Source: Cristatella mucedo
Lineage: Eukaryota; Bryozoa; Phylactolaemata; Cristatellidae
Direction: 5' to 3'
Assembly: GCA_009760855.2 (NCBI GenBank)
Contig: WPIO01000098.1
Span: forward strand, 1,507,430-1,571,429
DNA length: 64,000 nucleotides
Under the pieces are notes generated by a model, which did no database searches, was not told where the DNA came from, and saw only the letters and a program-made list of their open reading frames with translations. Each line of letters begins with the position of its first letter. Position 1 is the first letter of the stretch. Shown here in pieces: positions 23,250 through 33,119 of the stretch. The translations under genes were made by a program, and so were the position numbers.

Positions 23250-23587
23250 GTGAGCACCTCCTGCTCCTCCTCACTGCCTTCTGTCCTGCTCACTGCTGGT
23301 AGGGGGTTGAGAAGTCTTGAAAGGAAGTTGTTGGCCTGGGGGCTTTGGGGGTGAGCCTCGGTCTCATCTCCGCTGATATGCTTACCACTGCCAAGCAATT
23401 ATGCCAGTCACAGCAGGAGCGTTATGCCAGAGGCTGCTACCGAATACTGGAGTGCTGGAGCCGTTGTTTGTGCTTTGCATCGTCACTTGAGCAAGGCAGC
23501 CTGGCAAAATAATACTTTGCAGTTAGTGCTAGCCGGCAGCCGCCCACACTGTGGCTGACACCGTGCATTCACCTCTGAATCACGTAG

Positions 23588-23662
23588 GAACGCCGTGCTG
23601 TGGAGAGAAGATTTTCACAGCTTGAGGAAGAGCTGGAGGTAGAGCTGCAGGAAGAGCTGCAG
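23588..23662 (+). CDS. PPP1R12A: MYPT-like copy A, coiled-coil exon 2
   Basis: Twenty-five codons (ERRAVERRFSQLEEELEVEL then QEELQ) between CACGTAG and CAG|GTAGGC, phase 0. They match the MYPT1 stretch ERRALERRISEMEEELK almost residue for residue. The counterpart in copy B (37799) is cut after ERSALERF. Confidence 0.9.
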
Positions 23663-24119
23663 GTAGGCTCTCTTTCACCTATCGACACTCGAACTCGCTC
23701 TCCATCAGCGCTCAGGGTCAGTCGCCTGCACTTGCACTCCGTGTCCGTGACCTGCTATTCGACAGCGAGCAGCGAATCACCAGGCCCATAGTCAGCTGCT
23801 CGTGAGTCCTGCCTGCAACTTTAGCTTCACACGCAGCCAGAGTTAGTGCCCAGCAGGATCGTGACCTGCTGCTGCTCCTGCCCGAGCTCTACACTATGCC
23901 AACTCGTTGTAGAGTCCGATTCGAGCGACGATCTCCCCGGAACCCTGCCATACACTCAGCGCTACTGGGTATTGGGGGGCTGCTTTTTCTTGTCGACCCT
24001 TTGCTTTTGAATGTGCTGGAAATCTGCGACTAGTAGTGTTGACGATGCAGTTGCTTCCGACTTGCCGACGGCCTGTATCTACAATGGCCAGCATCGGTAC
24101 TGCCTAGTGTGAAATCAAG

Positions 24120-24250
24120 AGAAACTTTGTATGTGATCCTTAAGAGAGAGTGATAGAAAGACGGAGAAAGAGAGATTGTGGGAGAGAGAGGGAGAGAGAA
24201 AGAGTGGGCAAGAGAGAGAGAGTGGAAAAGAGGAGAGCGACTCTTGCAGG
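24120..24250. repeat. GA-rich tract
   Basis: Imperfect GAGAGAGAGA runs. It corresponds to the (GA)n at 39000-39055 in copy B. Confidence 0.8.
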
Positions 24251-24564
24251 ATCAATGAAGAAACTGCAGGATTGACTCGGTGAGAGTGGCTTTCTGCTGG
24301 CAGTCATCCTACCTGTGCCTCACTGATGAGACCCAGAGGCCAAAAAGTAAAGCAACCATTACCCACCCTGCTGCACGGTCGAAAGCATGTTCTGTCCTCT
24401 TGTGTGTGCAAGCTGCAGCATTGGGTGCCGATTTCTTCTTTGTATATTGTGTTTCCTCACGCTCGGCCAAACATTTTTGTTCTCATTGACCACCATCCCC
24501 CTGAACTGCTTCTGCCTTCGAGTTTGATTTCGCCTTTGTGTTGTCATCCTGTCACACCTTTCAG

Positions 24565-24660
24565 CAACTGTAGAATGTGAATGTTGAAAATGCGAAACTT
24601 AAGTAAGAAATCAAGCCCTCATGAGACTCATGGCCAAGCTGTGCAGATAGGTAGATTAAG
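24565..24660 (+). pseudogene. Decayed third coiled-coil exon, copy A
   Basis: After TTTCAG the phase-0 frame has TAG as its third codon, then reads NVNVENAKLK before TAA. Copy B holds the counterpart at 39398 with the segment ENSKLKEEISALTELMAKLC. Both resemble the MYPT zipper motif (NxxLKxExxAL) but both are broken in phase 0, so this exon may be an old duplicate of the terminal exon that is skipped. Confidence 0.6.
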
Positions 24661-24964
24661 TGGGTCTGATGCTAGAGGTGGTAGTTGCAGCCGCTGCATT
24701 TTCATGGCACGGATATCAATATGGGCAAGGATTTATATGCCTGCTTTCAGTGTGCTGGCTCGCCCACTAAACGTGCTGGACAGCCCAGTGAACCCAAAAG
24801 TCGTCGTTTGTTAATTATTTCCGTCTTTCTCTCTTTCCTTAACCTTCATGTTGAAATACCGTTTCCTTGTGGTTGGTGAAGTTATTATTTTCTGACTCGA
24901 TTGCTTCGTTGCTTTTTCTTCATCGTGACGCTGCTATGACTAGAATTGAGGTCTCTTCAAAAAA

Positions 24965-25140
24965 AATCCTAGCTGATTAAACGGACACTTTTGTATAGTG
25001 ACACGAGAGCCTTCATGGCTATCACCACCGCTTGCTGCTGTCATGTAGGATCGCCAACCACAGGAATCGAACCCATGACCTTGGGACCGAGGTCGTTGAA
25101 AGCAACCACCTTACCTAGTGTGCCACTATGGCTCACTGCC
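24965..25140 (-). mobile_element. SINE-1 copy
   Basis: The minus strand reads GTGGCACACTAGGTAAGGTGG as the A-box region and GGGTTCGATTCCTG as the B box, and ends with AGCTAGGATTTTTTTTG. Full length or nearly so. Confidence 0.8.
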
Positions 25141-25786
25141 CGGTACAGCTACATTCAGTTGCATTGAATAACTGGCATATGTAAGTTTTGCTAGATACTC
25201 ATTTGGTTGTGATATCCTTTTAACGTATGTGTAAAGATAAGTCGCAACGTCAATGCTGTTTAACAGTTGGTAACCATTGATTCACTAATGAGTGCAATCC
25301 ACCCGGTGCATACTCGTAGTTAAGGCTGTTCAACTTGCTTAAGATGTGTGGCTAGGCTAGGTTTTCGCTAAGGGCTCTGGTGTGACTCAGGTAGCTGCGA
25401 TTGTCGACCGCCTCATGCCTTCATTTTAGTGCCCCTCCCCAGTCACCCGAGCTTGCCAGTAGAGCATTTTGTCGCTCTATTGGGCGTCGGCACTACCGAT
25501 AGCTAGCACCACCCATTTCCAAGCTCTACAGTGGACGAGGGACAGAACCTTTGACCGGCTCCCGACATGCAAGCCCGTTTTCTGGCAGTAGTGCGAGGTG
25601 ACAACTTCAGTGCTGAAATGTTTAATCTCTCCTCAGGCAGGCAGGTGGTGCTTCTCTCAAATGTGCTCTGCGTCGACCCAGCCATTCGAATATGCTCGTC
25701 GCTCGCTCGCTCGTTGCGATTTATAGAAGAAAATCTTTACCTGTCACAGTCGTTAAGCATATGTGCATGGCTCTTTTCTGTTGCAG

Positions 25787-25894
25787 GACGCAGCCATTTT
25801 AAAGCTGGGGAACAGCATTTCAAAATCACACGAACTGAGAATAAAAGAAGAAAACACAGCTCTAGTCCGTATAATGCAAAAGTTTTTCAAGTAG
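25787..25894 (+). CDS. PPP1R12A: MYPT-like copy A, terminal leucine-zipper exon
   Basis: After TGTTGCAG, 35 codons and TAG run in phase 0: DAAILKLGNSISKSHELRIK, then EENTALVRIMQKFFK. It matches the MYPT1 C-terminus (DENGALIRVISKLSK). In vertebrates this zipper binds cGMP-dependent kinase and gives dimerisation. The copy is intact but departs from the family more than copy B (FFK against MCK). Two relatives lie at 40462-40569 and 48627-48734. Confidence 0.88.
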   Translation, partial: DAAILKLGNSISKSHELRIKEENTALVRIMQKFFK

Positions 25895-25904
25895 GTCATT
25901 AGAA

Positions 25905-26235
25905 ATTGTGCTTGTTACACGGATAATGACCGGCACTCTCAACTGTTACAACACTGGAACGGACATAACAAGAAAACATACTTTAAACGGAAATAAAACG
26001 AAAAAAAACAAACTTATCTTTCAAATGCAAATGCGTATTCGTACTTTGACTGGAATGCGGCTTTTCCGAAGCTTCTGCGTCAAAAAGAAACGAAGAATTA
26101 TCTGTCAAATTCGAATGCACATGCATACCATGACTCGTTTGCAGCCTCACGGATAATGACCGGAACTTGGCACTGGAACTGACATAAAAGGAAATACAAT
26201 TGAAACTGACATACAACGAAAAATAATAATTATCT
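25905..26235. repeat. Tandem repeat in the 3' flank of copy A
   Basis: Two or three diverged units share CACGGATAATGACCGGAAC, CTGGAACGGACATAA and TTATCTTTCAAATGCGAATG. The same block follows the terminal exons of copies B (40580-40930) and D (48745-48935), so it belongs to the duplicated unit and may lie in the 3' untranslated region. Confidence 0.7.
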
Positions 26236-26279
26236 TTTTGCGAATGCGGGAAAAATCACACTGGCTTTGCCCATAACTA

Positions 26280-26500
26280 GTAAGTTAGTCGTATCATCGT
26301 TTAGTTTTTGAAAATTTGCAGCCAGCAAGTGAGTTGAGAGAATTCGAGGAGCTCGAAGGTAGTGAGGGATCAAAGTAAAAGTACAACTGAGTGTCATCCG
26401 CATTGACGTGAAAGCCTAGATTGTGCATGGCAATCACATCAGCCAGAGGGATATTATTTCGTGTTATGCATGATACCGGGATCAAACTCCGTTTTGGTAC
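26280..26500 (-). mobile_element. LINE-B fragment with reverse transcriptase motif
   Basis: The minus strand reads NADDTQLYFYFDPSLPSSSS, matching the catalytic loop region of LINE-B near 34.24 kb (there ADDSQLYLCFDPS). The first residue of the usual YADD is changed to N. Both ends are truncated. Confidence 0.75.
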
Positions 26501-26749
26501 TATCTAGATCACAGAGGTCACTGTGCACTTCACATCATTGCTATGGTCATCTTGTAGTTTTTCAAGCCTAATAACCTTACTCTAGTTATTCTAGTTCGCC
26601 AGACGTTTTGAAACAAAGCTTACAAAATATTTCCATTATATAATGTCGTTTTTCCCTCTAAAAGAAAGAAAATAAGAAACACAGATGCACCCTGATTCGT
26701 ATATAAGCAAAGTATTCAATCCATGACCAAATTAAATTCCAAAAGGTTT

Positions 26750-27515
26750 TTTGATGTGTAGCAGCCTAATGAAAGTCATTATGCAGATGATCTGCATATG
26801 CCGACTGTTTCGGGATGTAAATGTGGTTGGAGTGTAATTGATGTTGCCGGTTGATATAAGGACACGAGACCACTTAAAACGTGGCCTTCTTGAAAATTAA
26901 CAAAAGAATAAGAGATATTTACACAAAAGCTCCTTTAGAATGGCCAAAGAAGATAACAGTAGATCCAGGATCGGAGTGTAAAGGAGAGTTCGCAAAAAAT
27001 GAAATAACGTGAAACGCTCCTATTAGAAACTACTAGTAAAAAGAATGTTGCATTGGCAGAAAGAATGAATCGAACAGTATCAGAATGAGCCCTTATTGCT
27101 CAATTTGAAAAAGAATTAAAAACCATTAATAAAAAGATTTTGTTAGTAACAAAGAGTTAATCGATAATTTACCGAAGAGTATTGATAATCGTAAATATAA
27201 CATTACAAACACAGTTAGTGGAAAACCTGTTAAAGCAATAAAAAAGCAGTAAAACTAAAGAAACCAAAATGTTGCACAGAGGTAGGAAAACAAGAAGAAT
27301 TGTCAAAACTTGGAACAACTGTTAAATACTTAGTACAACAAGGTGAAGGAGAAGATGAGAAGTAAAAAAGAGCTACAGATCCGATATGGAGTTTAACTAA
27401 ATCTAATATTGCTGGAATAATAGTAATGAAAGAGCAACCAGTTTGTTATCGGGCTATTGGTTTTAAATAAAGTTTAGTTTGAGAAGAACTGCAAGTAATT
27501 AAACAGAAATAGTTT
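26750..27515 (+). pseudogene. Polinton-type integrase relic 2, without the telomere-like insert
   Basis: Successive pieces in order: YKDTRPLK, KAPLEWPKKITVDPGSE (the last D of the catalytic triad context near 26962), LAERMNRTVSE, ALIAQFEKELK, DNRKYNITNTVSGKPVKAIK, LGTTVKYLVQQGEGEDE, RATDPIWSLTK and REELQVI-like ends. Stops and frameshifts interrupt it. This order fits the integrase of Polinton/Maverick and adintovirus-like elements, which use it for chromosomal insertion. It is AT-rich compared with the MYPT DNA around it. Confidence 0.78.
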
Positions 27516-27519
27516 CTTT

Positions 27520-28440
27520 TGGTGAACCTTCCATTATAATATGATCAAACTCTTCTTTTGTAATTACTTTATGGAATAAAGCATGTGTCCTCACGGAAAT
27601 AAACTTTGAATTTTATTCTAGAGTATAGTAGACTGTGTAGGCTTCTCAATTTCAGCTGGAGCACCATCATCTGCTGCCATCATTGCAGCTAGTTCCGAAA
27701 AAGATAAAAAACTATTCGACTAATATTCGGAAATTACTGAATATATATGTACAAGAAATCGCTACACTGAAGATTATTAATACTAATATATTTTTGACTC
27801 TATATTTTATCTTTTTTAGATTTAATAAGCATCATCTAAATTTAGTATTATATGGGATACATTCTTCACATCTTCGGTTAAAATATTTTTTCTTAGATCA
27901 TTCATCACCTCCTATATAAAATTAAAGTTTTCCTTTCTTGGAAACTGATTCATGTGCATTACTTGTTATTTTAATAATACCATGGTATGCTTCAAAAAAG
28001 CTTTATACTGCGAATCTTTTTTAATGAAGGACGTATGTATTTCTTTATCAGTTTCTGGATTGAAAGAAAAACTTTCATATGAATTAAGTAATTCTGGAGG
28101 ATATACTTATTTTCAGATTAGTTTTCTCCCTATCTTGATTTTTCTGAATAAAGCTGAGAAGCGTTTTGTGGATGCTCTATTTCTTTAACCCTGAAAAAAC
28201 CCAACTTTAAAGTAAAAACTTCTATTCTCAAATCTGCAAGAGATACTTTATATTCTTCATGTTTTAAAATTGCTTTTGATAAAGCATTTAGTAAGTTTGA
28301 AGGGAGTCATTCGAGTTGCATGCTAGGAAAAGAATCTTGCCAAATAAAAAAAATAGGTAGCAGTTAAAAATTCTATTTATCATTATTTATAAAGAAAAAA
28401 CTATTAAGCTAAATAGAATAATTAGAGCACAAAAGTGCTA
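27520..28440 (-). pseudogene. AT-rich relic of further virus-like genes, unrecognised
   Basis: The minus strand has broken frames with protein-like pieces (KVITKEEFDHIIMEG near 27550; MHMNQFPRKENFNFI near 27930; PELLNSYESFSFNPETDKEI near 28080; KHEEYKVSLADLRIEVF near 28230). They converge on the integrase relic. I cannot assign a family; capsid or accessory genes of the same element are possible. Confidence 0.4.
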
Positions 28441-28464
28441 TTGAAGTAAACGAGACTGGTTTGA

Positions 28465-28582
28465 GTAGTATAGTTTTGGATGTTATCGTTACTGGGACTC
28501 GATCAAGCACGAGACAACCGAACGAAGTGAGGTTGGTGAGGTTCGGAGGCTAGGCTGCATAACATTCAAAGCTATACTACTT
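28465..28582. repeat. Inverted repeat, possible element end
   Basis: AGTAGTATAGTTTTGGATGTTAT near 28465 pairs with ATAACATTCAAAGCTATACTACT near 28558, about 20 of 23 bases, across a loop of about 70 bases. It sits exactly where AT-rich virus-like sequence gives way to ordinary DNA. Confidence 0.65.
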
Positions 28583-28679
28583 TCACCGGCGATTGACGGG
28601 ACGTGACTAGATAGTGCTAGGAAGATTCTGTGGACTCCACCAAATACGTACGTATTGCGCCCGAGCTAGCATTTTGTTT

Positions 28680-28815
28680 TATTTATTTTTTAATTCATTT
28701 TTATAGCGCCCCAAGAGACCTTAATCTCTATTCAAGCGCCTCACGTATGCCCCGGGGCACGAGCCCACGACCTCAGTCAGACCTTGGTCCGGGCGAGCAC
28801 CACTAGAACAATTTG
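28680..28815 (-). mobile_element. SINE-like repeat, family 2
   Basis: Matches 4140-4275. The minus strand reads GACTGAGGTCGTGGGCTCGTGCCCC, B-box-like, and the LINE-type end AGAGATTAAGGTCTCTTGGGGCGCT. Confidence 0.6.
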
Positions 28816-29151
28816 TGTTTGGTGTGTACGCTCTCGTAAGTGATCTTGGCGTAAGGATTTGCCGGTGTGAAGCAGACATAGTTGGTGTCGTTTGTGAGAT
28901 ATTCCGCTGGTTCGCGCTCCTCCGTCTGTTTAAGTCGTTCCCCCTGGAGATGCCACGTACTCACGAGCCCCTTTAGTAACGGTAAGTAGGTTAACGCCAG
29001 AAACGCTTGTTTTGTAGTGGCCTGCTTATCGTGCGTAGGCGTGCACCGAACGGCATTAAGCGGTAGGTTACGCCGCTAGTTTAGCGGCAGGTTAAGCCCT
29101 ACCCCGCCGAGCCTTCGGCGTTACTGTACTCTCGCAAAAGCCGTCCTGCAA

Positions 29152-29577
29152 TTAATTCGCCGTACCGCGGATCCGCAGATTCGCAGAATGAGTGATTTCA
29201 CGCCCCTTTCCTCTCGCTATCTTCTCTGTTTCAGCGCTTGGCTCAGACATTGACATTGCGATTTCGGCGCTTCGCTCAGATGCAACACCGGCAACAGATC
29301 TTGGCGACGAACTGAGAGCCCTGCCGGCTAACATATATAACTTAATTCGCTCGACGATTGCTCCAAAGTCTGTTACCGAGTCAAGCATGTCCATTAACTC
29401 TACCTTCTGTTCAAAAAGGAATTCCATGTCTGGAATTGAAATACCATAATTACTAAAGAGAAACATGAAACGAGTCATCGCAATCGCTATCGAAAGCGTA
29501 TGTCGCGGTTGACTTGGGGAAGCCAGCCGCACCGCAACATCCTCCTGTTTACGAGTCCGTAGGTAGTCTTCCGTCAC
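29152..29577 (-). CDS. Unrecognised 141-codon frame, head to head with MYPT copy B
   Basis: A single open frame starts at ATG 29577 and ends at 29152. It includes MTRFMFLFSNYGISIPDMEF and VELMDMLDSVTDFGAIVERI, then a Ser/Ala/Glu-rich tail. I do not recognise a family; the first half looks helical and hydrophobic, and no signal peptide is evident. It starts 445 bases from the copy B start in the opposite direction, so a shared promoter is possible. The duplicate upstream of copy A (12.5-13.0 kb) is broken. It may be one exon or a chance frame. Confidence 0.4.
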   Translation of the reverse strand: MTEDYLRTRKQEDVAVRLASPSQPRHTLSIAIAMTRFMFLFSNYGISIPDMEFLFEQKVELMDMLDSVTDFGAIVERIKLYMLAGRALSSSPRSVAGVASERSAEIAMSMSEPSAETEKIARGKGREITHSANLRIRGTAN

Positions 29578-29599
29578 GTGATATCATTTGCCAATGGTA

Positions 29600-30021
29600 T
29601 TACGAGGCGACTCAGCCTAACTGCCGTGGGGCATAACTTTAGTCCGCCTCCCCCGACCGAGATGAATTTATTTTTTAACTTTACGATGAAAAGACCTTGC
29701 GGGCGAAGAGACTTGCGAGCGAGGTGACTTGCGAGTGAGTAAGGAGTTGTTGTCGTAAAGGGTACCTAGTTTTCGTGCAGGGGCCCTCAGTAGTGCTGTG
29801 CTATGGCAACCGTCAAACTGTCTGGCAGCCTTGGGAAACTGTCGCTCGGATTATCTAAGCAAGTATGTAGCGCCAATCATGCACATTATTTGCTAAAACC
29901 TATTAGCTCTTGAAGACGTTGCGTCGGGTTCCCCGGTCTCACCGAGCGATATTGTGACGACAGACGCTTGTTACTGCGTTCGACGAATTGCTATTGGGCG
30001 AGTCAGACGCTTGCTGAAGAG
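29600..30021 (+). promoter_or_regulatory. Presumed 5' flank of MYPT copy B
   Basis: Co-linear with 13.02-13.44 kb. Shared blocks include GTTGTCGTAAAGGGT, CTGTC(T/G)G(C/G)CAGCC(G/T)TTGG and AACTGTCGCTCGGATT. No TATA box or initiator is clear. The function is inferred from position. Confidence 0.35.
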
Positions 30022-30270
30022 ATGGCGGAGGATAAGGAAAAACGGACGTCGGTGAGACTGTACGAAAAACTGAGGCGTTTGAAGGATTCGGAAACGAAAC
30101 TAACATCCGCCGAGCTTGTAAAGATGACGCTGAAGAAGGTGCGGTTGAAGCCCGGCGTCTTCTTCGCGGCCGCCGGCTTGACTGGGGATGCAGCTGAAAT
30201 ACGCGAACTGTCGGAGGAAGGTGAAAATTTGAACACCACCAACGTGGCTGGCTTGACGTCGCTCCACCAG
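30022..30270 (+). CDS. PPP1R12A: MYPT-like copy B, exon 1
   Basis: Eighty-three codons from ATG 30022 to CAG|GTACTG, phase 0. The N-terminal part has YEKLRRLKDSET at residues 14-25, aligning with the MyPhoNE region of MYPT1 (NEQLKRWIGSET) but with Leu for Trp. Then comes KKVRLKPG, where the PP1-docking RVxF has Leu in place of the final Phe, and a diverged first ankyrin (GDAAEIRELSEEGENLNTTN then VAGLTSLHQ). The usual AACSxGD is AAGLTGD. Open, but the changed docking residue argues against normal PP1 binding. No ankyrin exon follows. Confidence 0.85.
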
Positions 30271-30689
30271 GTACTGTTTTTAGGGGGCTGCTCCATTTTC
30301 GCTGCTGACCAAGCTCTTTTGGCCCTCTCTTCTTAGGCCCTCTTGTGGCCTCGGTTACGCCTGAGCGCCAGCGTTTCTGAGTGCTAGTGCGAGTGTTTTG
30401 TGCCTGTATACGTATATCGTGAGAACTTGCGTTTAGCCCTCTTGCCATTGTTTACGACGCGATGTCACAAACTGCCTCCACCGTCGCCTTGCTGAGCGGT
30501 TTTGTGTTCGATAGCCCATCTTTCTGCCGTGCTTCGGTCTGACGTTCTGACAGGCGACTGTGGGCAGTTGCAGGCAATTTCGAGCCCTTGTAGTGCTGGC
30601 GGCACGATCGGCCGTCTGTTTTAGACCCGCACCATGTTAATGCATCGCTGTAACTGGCTGCCTTTAGGTTTAGGGCATCGCTTTCCAAT

Positions 30690-31570
30690 TTCCAAAGTGA
30701 CCTCTTGTTAGACGACCACATTAGCTCCACAATCAAGTCTGCCTACTTTTCTATGCATAATATTGGTAAAATTTTGACTTTATGGATAAGGATACCACGT
30801 CCAAGTTAGTCCATGTATTTGTGCCATCCTGTCTTGACTTCGGTAACTCATTGCTTGCTGGCCTACAAGCATGTGCAATCAGAGGATTACAGGTGATGCA
30901 AGACTCCCCTGCTAGGCTTATCTGTCGTGAGCATCGCTGTTTTATCATTACAACACTTATCGCCGACCTGCAATGGCTCCCAGTCATGCAACAGATCGAC
31001 TTGAAGATTTTGTTACTCACTTTTAGTACACTTTAGTCTTCGGCACCAACCTATCTCTCATATCTACTCCCCACCAGGCCAAGCATCGTACCACCAGCTT
31101 TTCGGATTTCAACCGTTTAACCAATACCTCATACAAACCGCAAATCCTTTGGAGAACGTGCATTTAGTTCGTATGCTCCCAAAGCCTGGAACTCACTCCC
31201 GACTGGCGTCACAACATCTTCAGACTTGACTGCATTCAAAAGAACTTCAAAAAAGTCTATTTAGGACAGCATTGAGATGGATTCATCCGTAATCAATGAA
31301 TTATACTATGGACGAATCACAGGGACTATGTCAATGCTGTCCTTGATGTGCTTATGCGTGCTGACACTGTGCATGATGCCACAAACCACATTTGCATGCT
31401 GACCCTGTGCTTGTCACCCCTAACCATGTTATTCATTTCGTTTATGGAGCGCAATGGAATCACTTTTCCCTTTTCAGCAAATTTAAAGTGCCTAGAAAGG
31501 GGCTCACTGTTCTGAGGGCACTTTATTGTGTTCGTTTTTGTTATTATCATCATTATTATTATATTCATTC
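30690..31570 (+). mobile_element. LINE-B, 5'-truncated copy
   Basis: Pieces STIKSAY-like, DKDTTSKLVHVF, CLDFGNSLLAGLQA, LIADLQWLPVMQQIDLKI and AFSSYAPKAWNSLPTGV run in LINE-B order, followed by the 3' region GTGCCTAGAAAGGGGCTCA...GGGCACTTTAT and an ATT-rich tail. Stops break it. It inserted into copy B intron 1 only. Confidence 0.82.
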
Positions 31571-32579
31571 GTGGTCACTCGTGTTGATACTCGCATTAAT
31601 CTGGTATTCGATTTGCATGCAGAAGCCATCGACCAAATCTCATCCACATGTACATCGATTACAGCAGGCCAGCCAGCCAGCTAACCACCCAGCTTGCCAG
31701 CAGCCTAGTGGCTACGACCACTGCAGAGATTTGCAAATTTGACTAGCCATTGGCACGGCGAGTGGCTGGCTTGGGTGGTGCTGCCTAAGCATAGCTCCCT
31801 CAGCTAAACCGGGTTAGCAGATACTTTCTCACATCAAAGACCATTAGGGATTTTTAGGCAATGGTGCCACGGTTGAAGGACCAGAGCATATGACCGATAT
31901 TGTAGTAGGACTGAGCTTGGACGGCTTCATGCGGATTTGTAATAACGAGTGCTGGCATTACATTGTCCATGGCATTTAGTCACGGTATGTAGTTGCGGAA
32001 CAGGCCGGGAATCGCTGGGAAACTTTCCTGCTCGACTCGACCCCTCTTGATTGCTCTTGTGGATGCAAGTGGTGGCGATTTCTCGGCATTTCCGGTGTAC
32101 CACAACTTCTGCAACTGCTAGCCCCCATGTGGTAACTGACACCCACCCAACCCCAGCCCATCCCACCCAACACCTTTACTCAGGTATACGGTGAACCGGG
32201 CATACAGCCAGTGCCTGACAGCAGACTAGGTCGAGCAGAAGCTAAGCCACACCTGGCATGTCTGGATGCATCCAGCAGATTGTGCATTAGCATGAAGGAA
32301 GTCAGTCGCCCTGACCAGGCTGGTGATGCCGACCTACTGGATGCACAGGTTACAAGTTATTAATATGCTCGTTGATGGTAATTAGCTCTATAAATCTAGC
32401 ATCTATAAATAGCATATACAAATATCATTGTGCAGGCCTTCGCTAGCACGATTGCATGCATTTCTAATCACAGCAGCAGCAAGTTGGCCCGCCCCCCCCG
32501 GCCGACGGCTTTACCCAACTATGTCCCTGTCCATAAATGGTTAGAATCACATCCTACCCGGCACGGCAGCCTGCCCTAA

Positions 32580-32584
32580 TTCTC

Positions 32585-32619
<35 letters not shown>

Positions 32620-32624
32620 TCATT

Positions 32625-32674
<50 letters not shown>

Positions 32675-32754
32675 AGCTCTCTCTCTCTCTCTCTCTCTCT
32701 CTCTACAGCTCTCTCTCTCTCTCTCTACCGCTCTCTCTCTCTCTCTCTCAATCT

Positions 32755-32794
<40 letters not shown>

Positions 32795-32850
32795 CTCTCT
32801 CTAGCCCTCTCTCTCCTTTCTCACAACCTCCCTCCCTCCTTTTCCCTCCT
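32580..32850. repeat. Long (CT)n tract
   Basis: About 270 bases, mostly CT with interruptions such as ACAGCT, ACCGCT and CAATCTAG. The corresponding tract in copy A is shorter (14584-14740). Confidence 0.95.
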
Positions 32851-33119
32851 TTAATTATTGTTTTCGTAATCCTTACTTTGGCGGCATGCCTCCACCGGCT
32901 ATCGAAGATTTCCTGCATGTTGCAGTAGGCGGCGACATGAAACCACCCAACACCGTCTGATGCAGGCTGCTCCTTGAACACTTCTCTTGCTCCCAACCGA
33001 ACAGCACTGCAACCTGCAAGACCAATAGCCTGTATGTTTCAGAGCTTAGCATGCTCCCTCTTTGGCAGTTGCGAGTTGCATCGGCCGTGCTTGTTCCACA
33101 GCTCCCAGAGGCCTATGGT

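Noticed and set aside
25060-25135. Possible tRNA gene (B box GGGTTCGATTCC, minus)
   Set aside because: The sequence continues into a SINE body found in several other places and no clean cloverleaf with acceptor stem is visible, so it is SINE-1.
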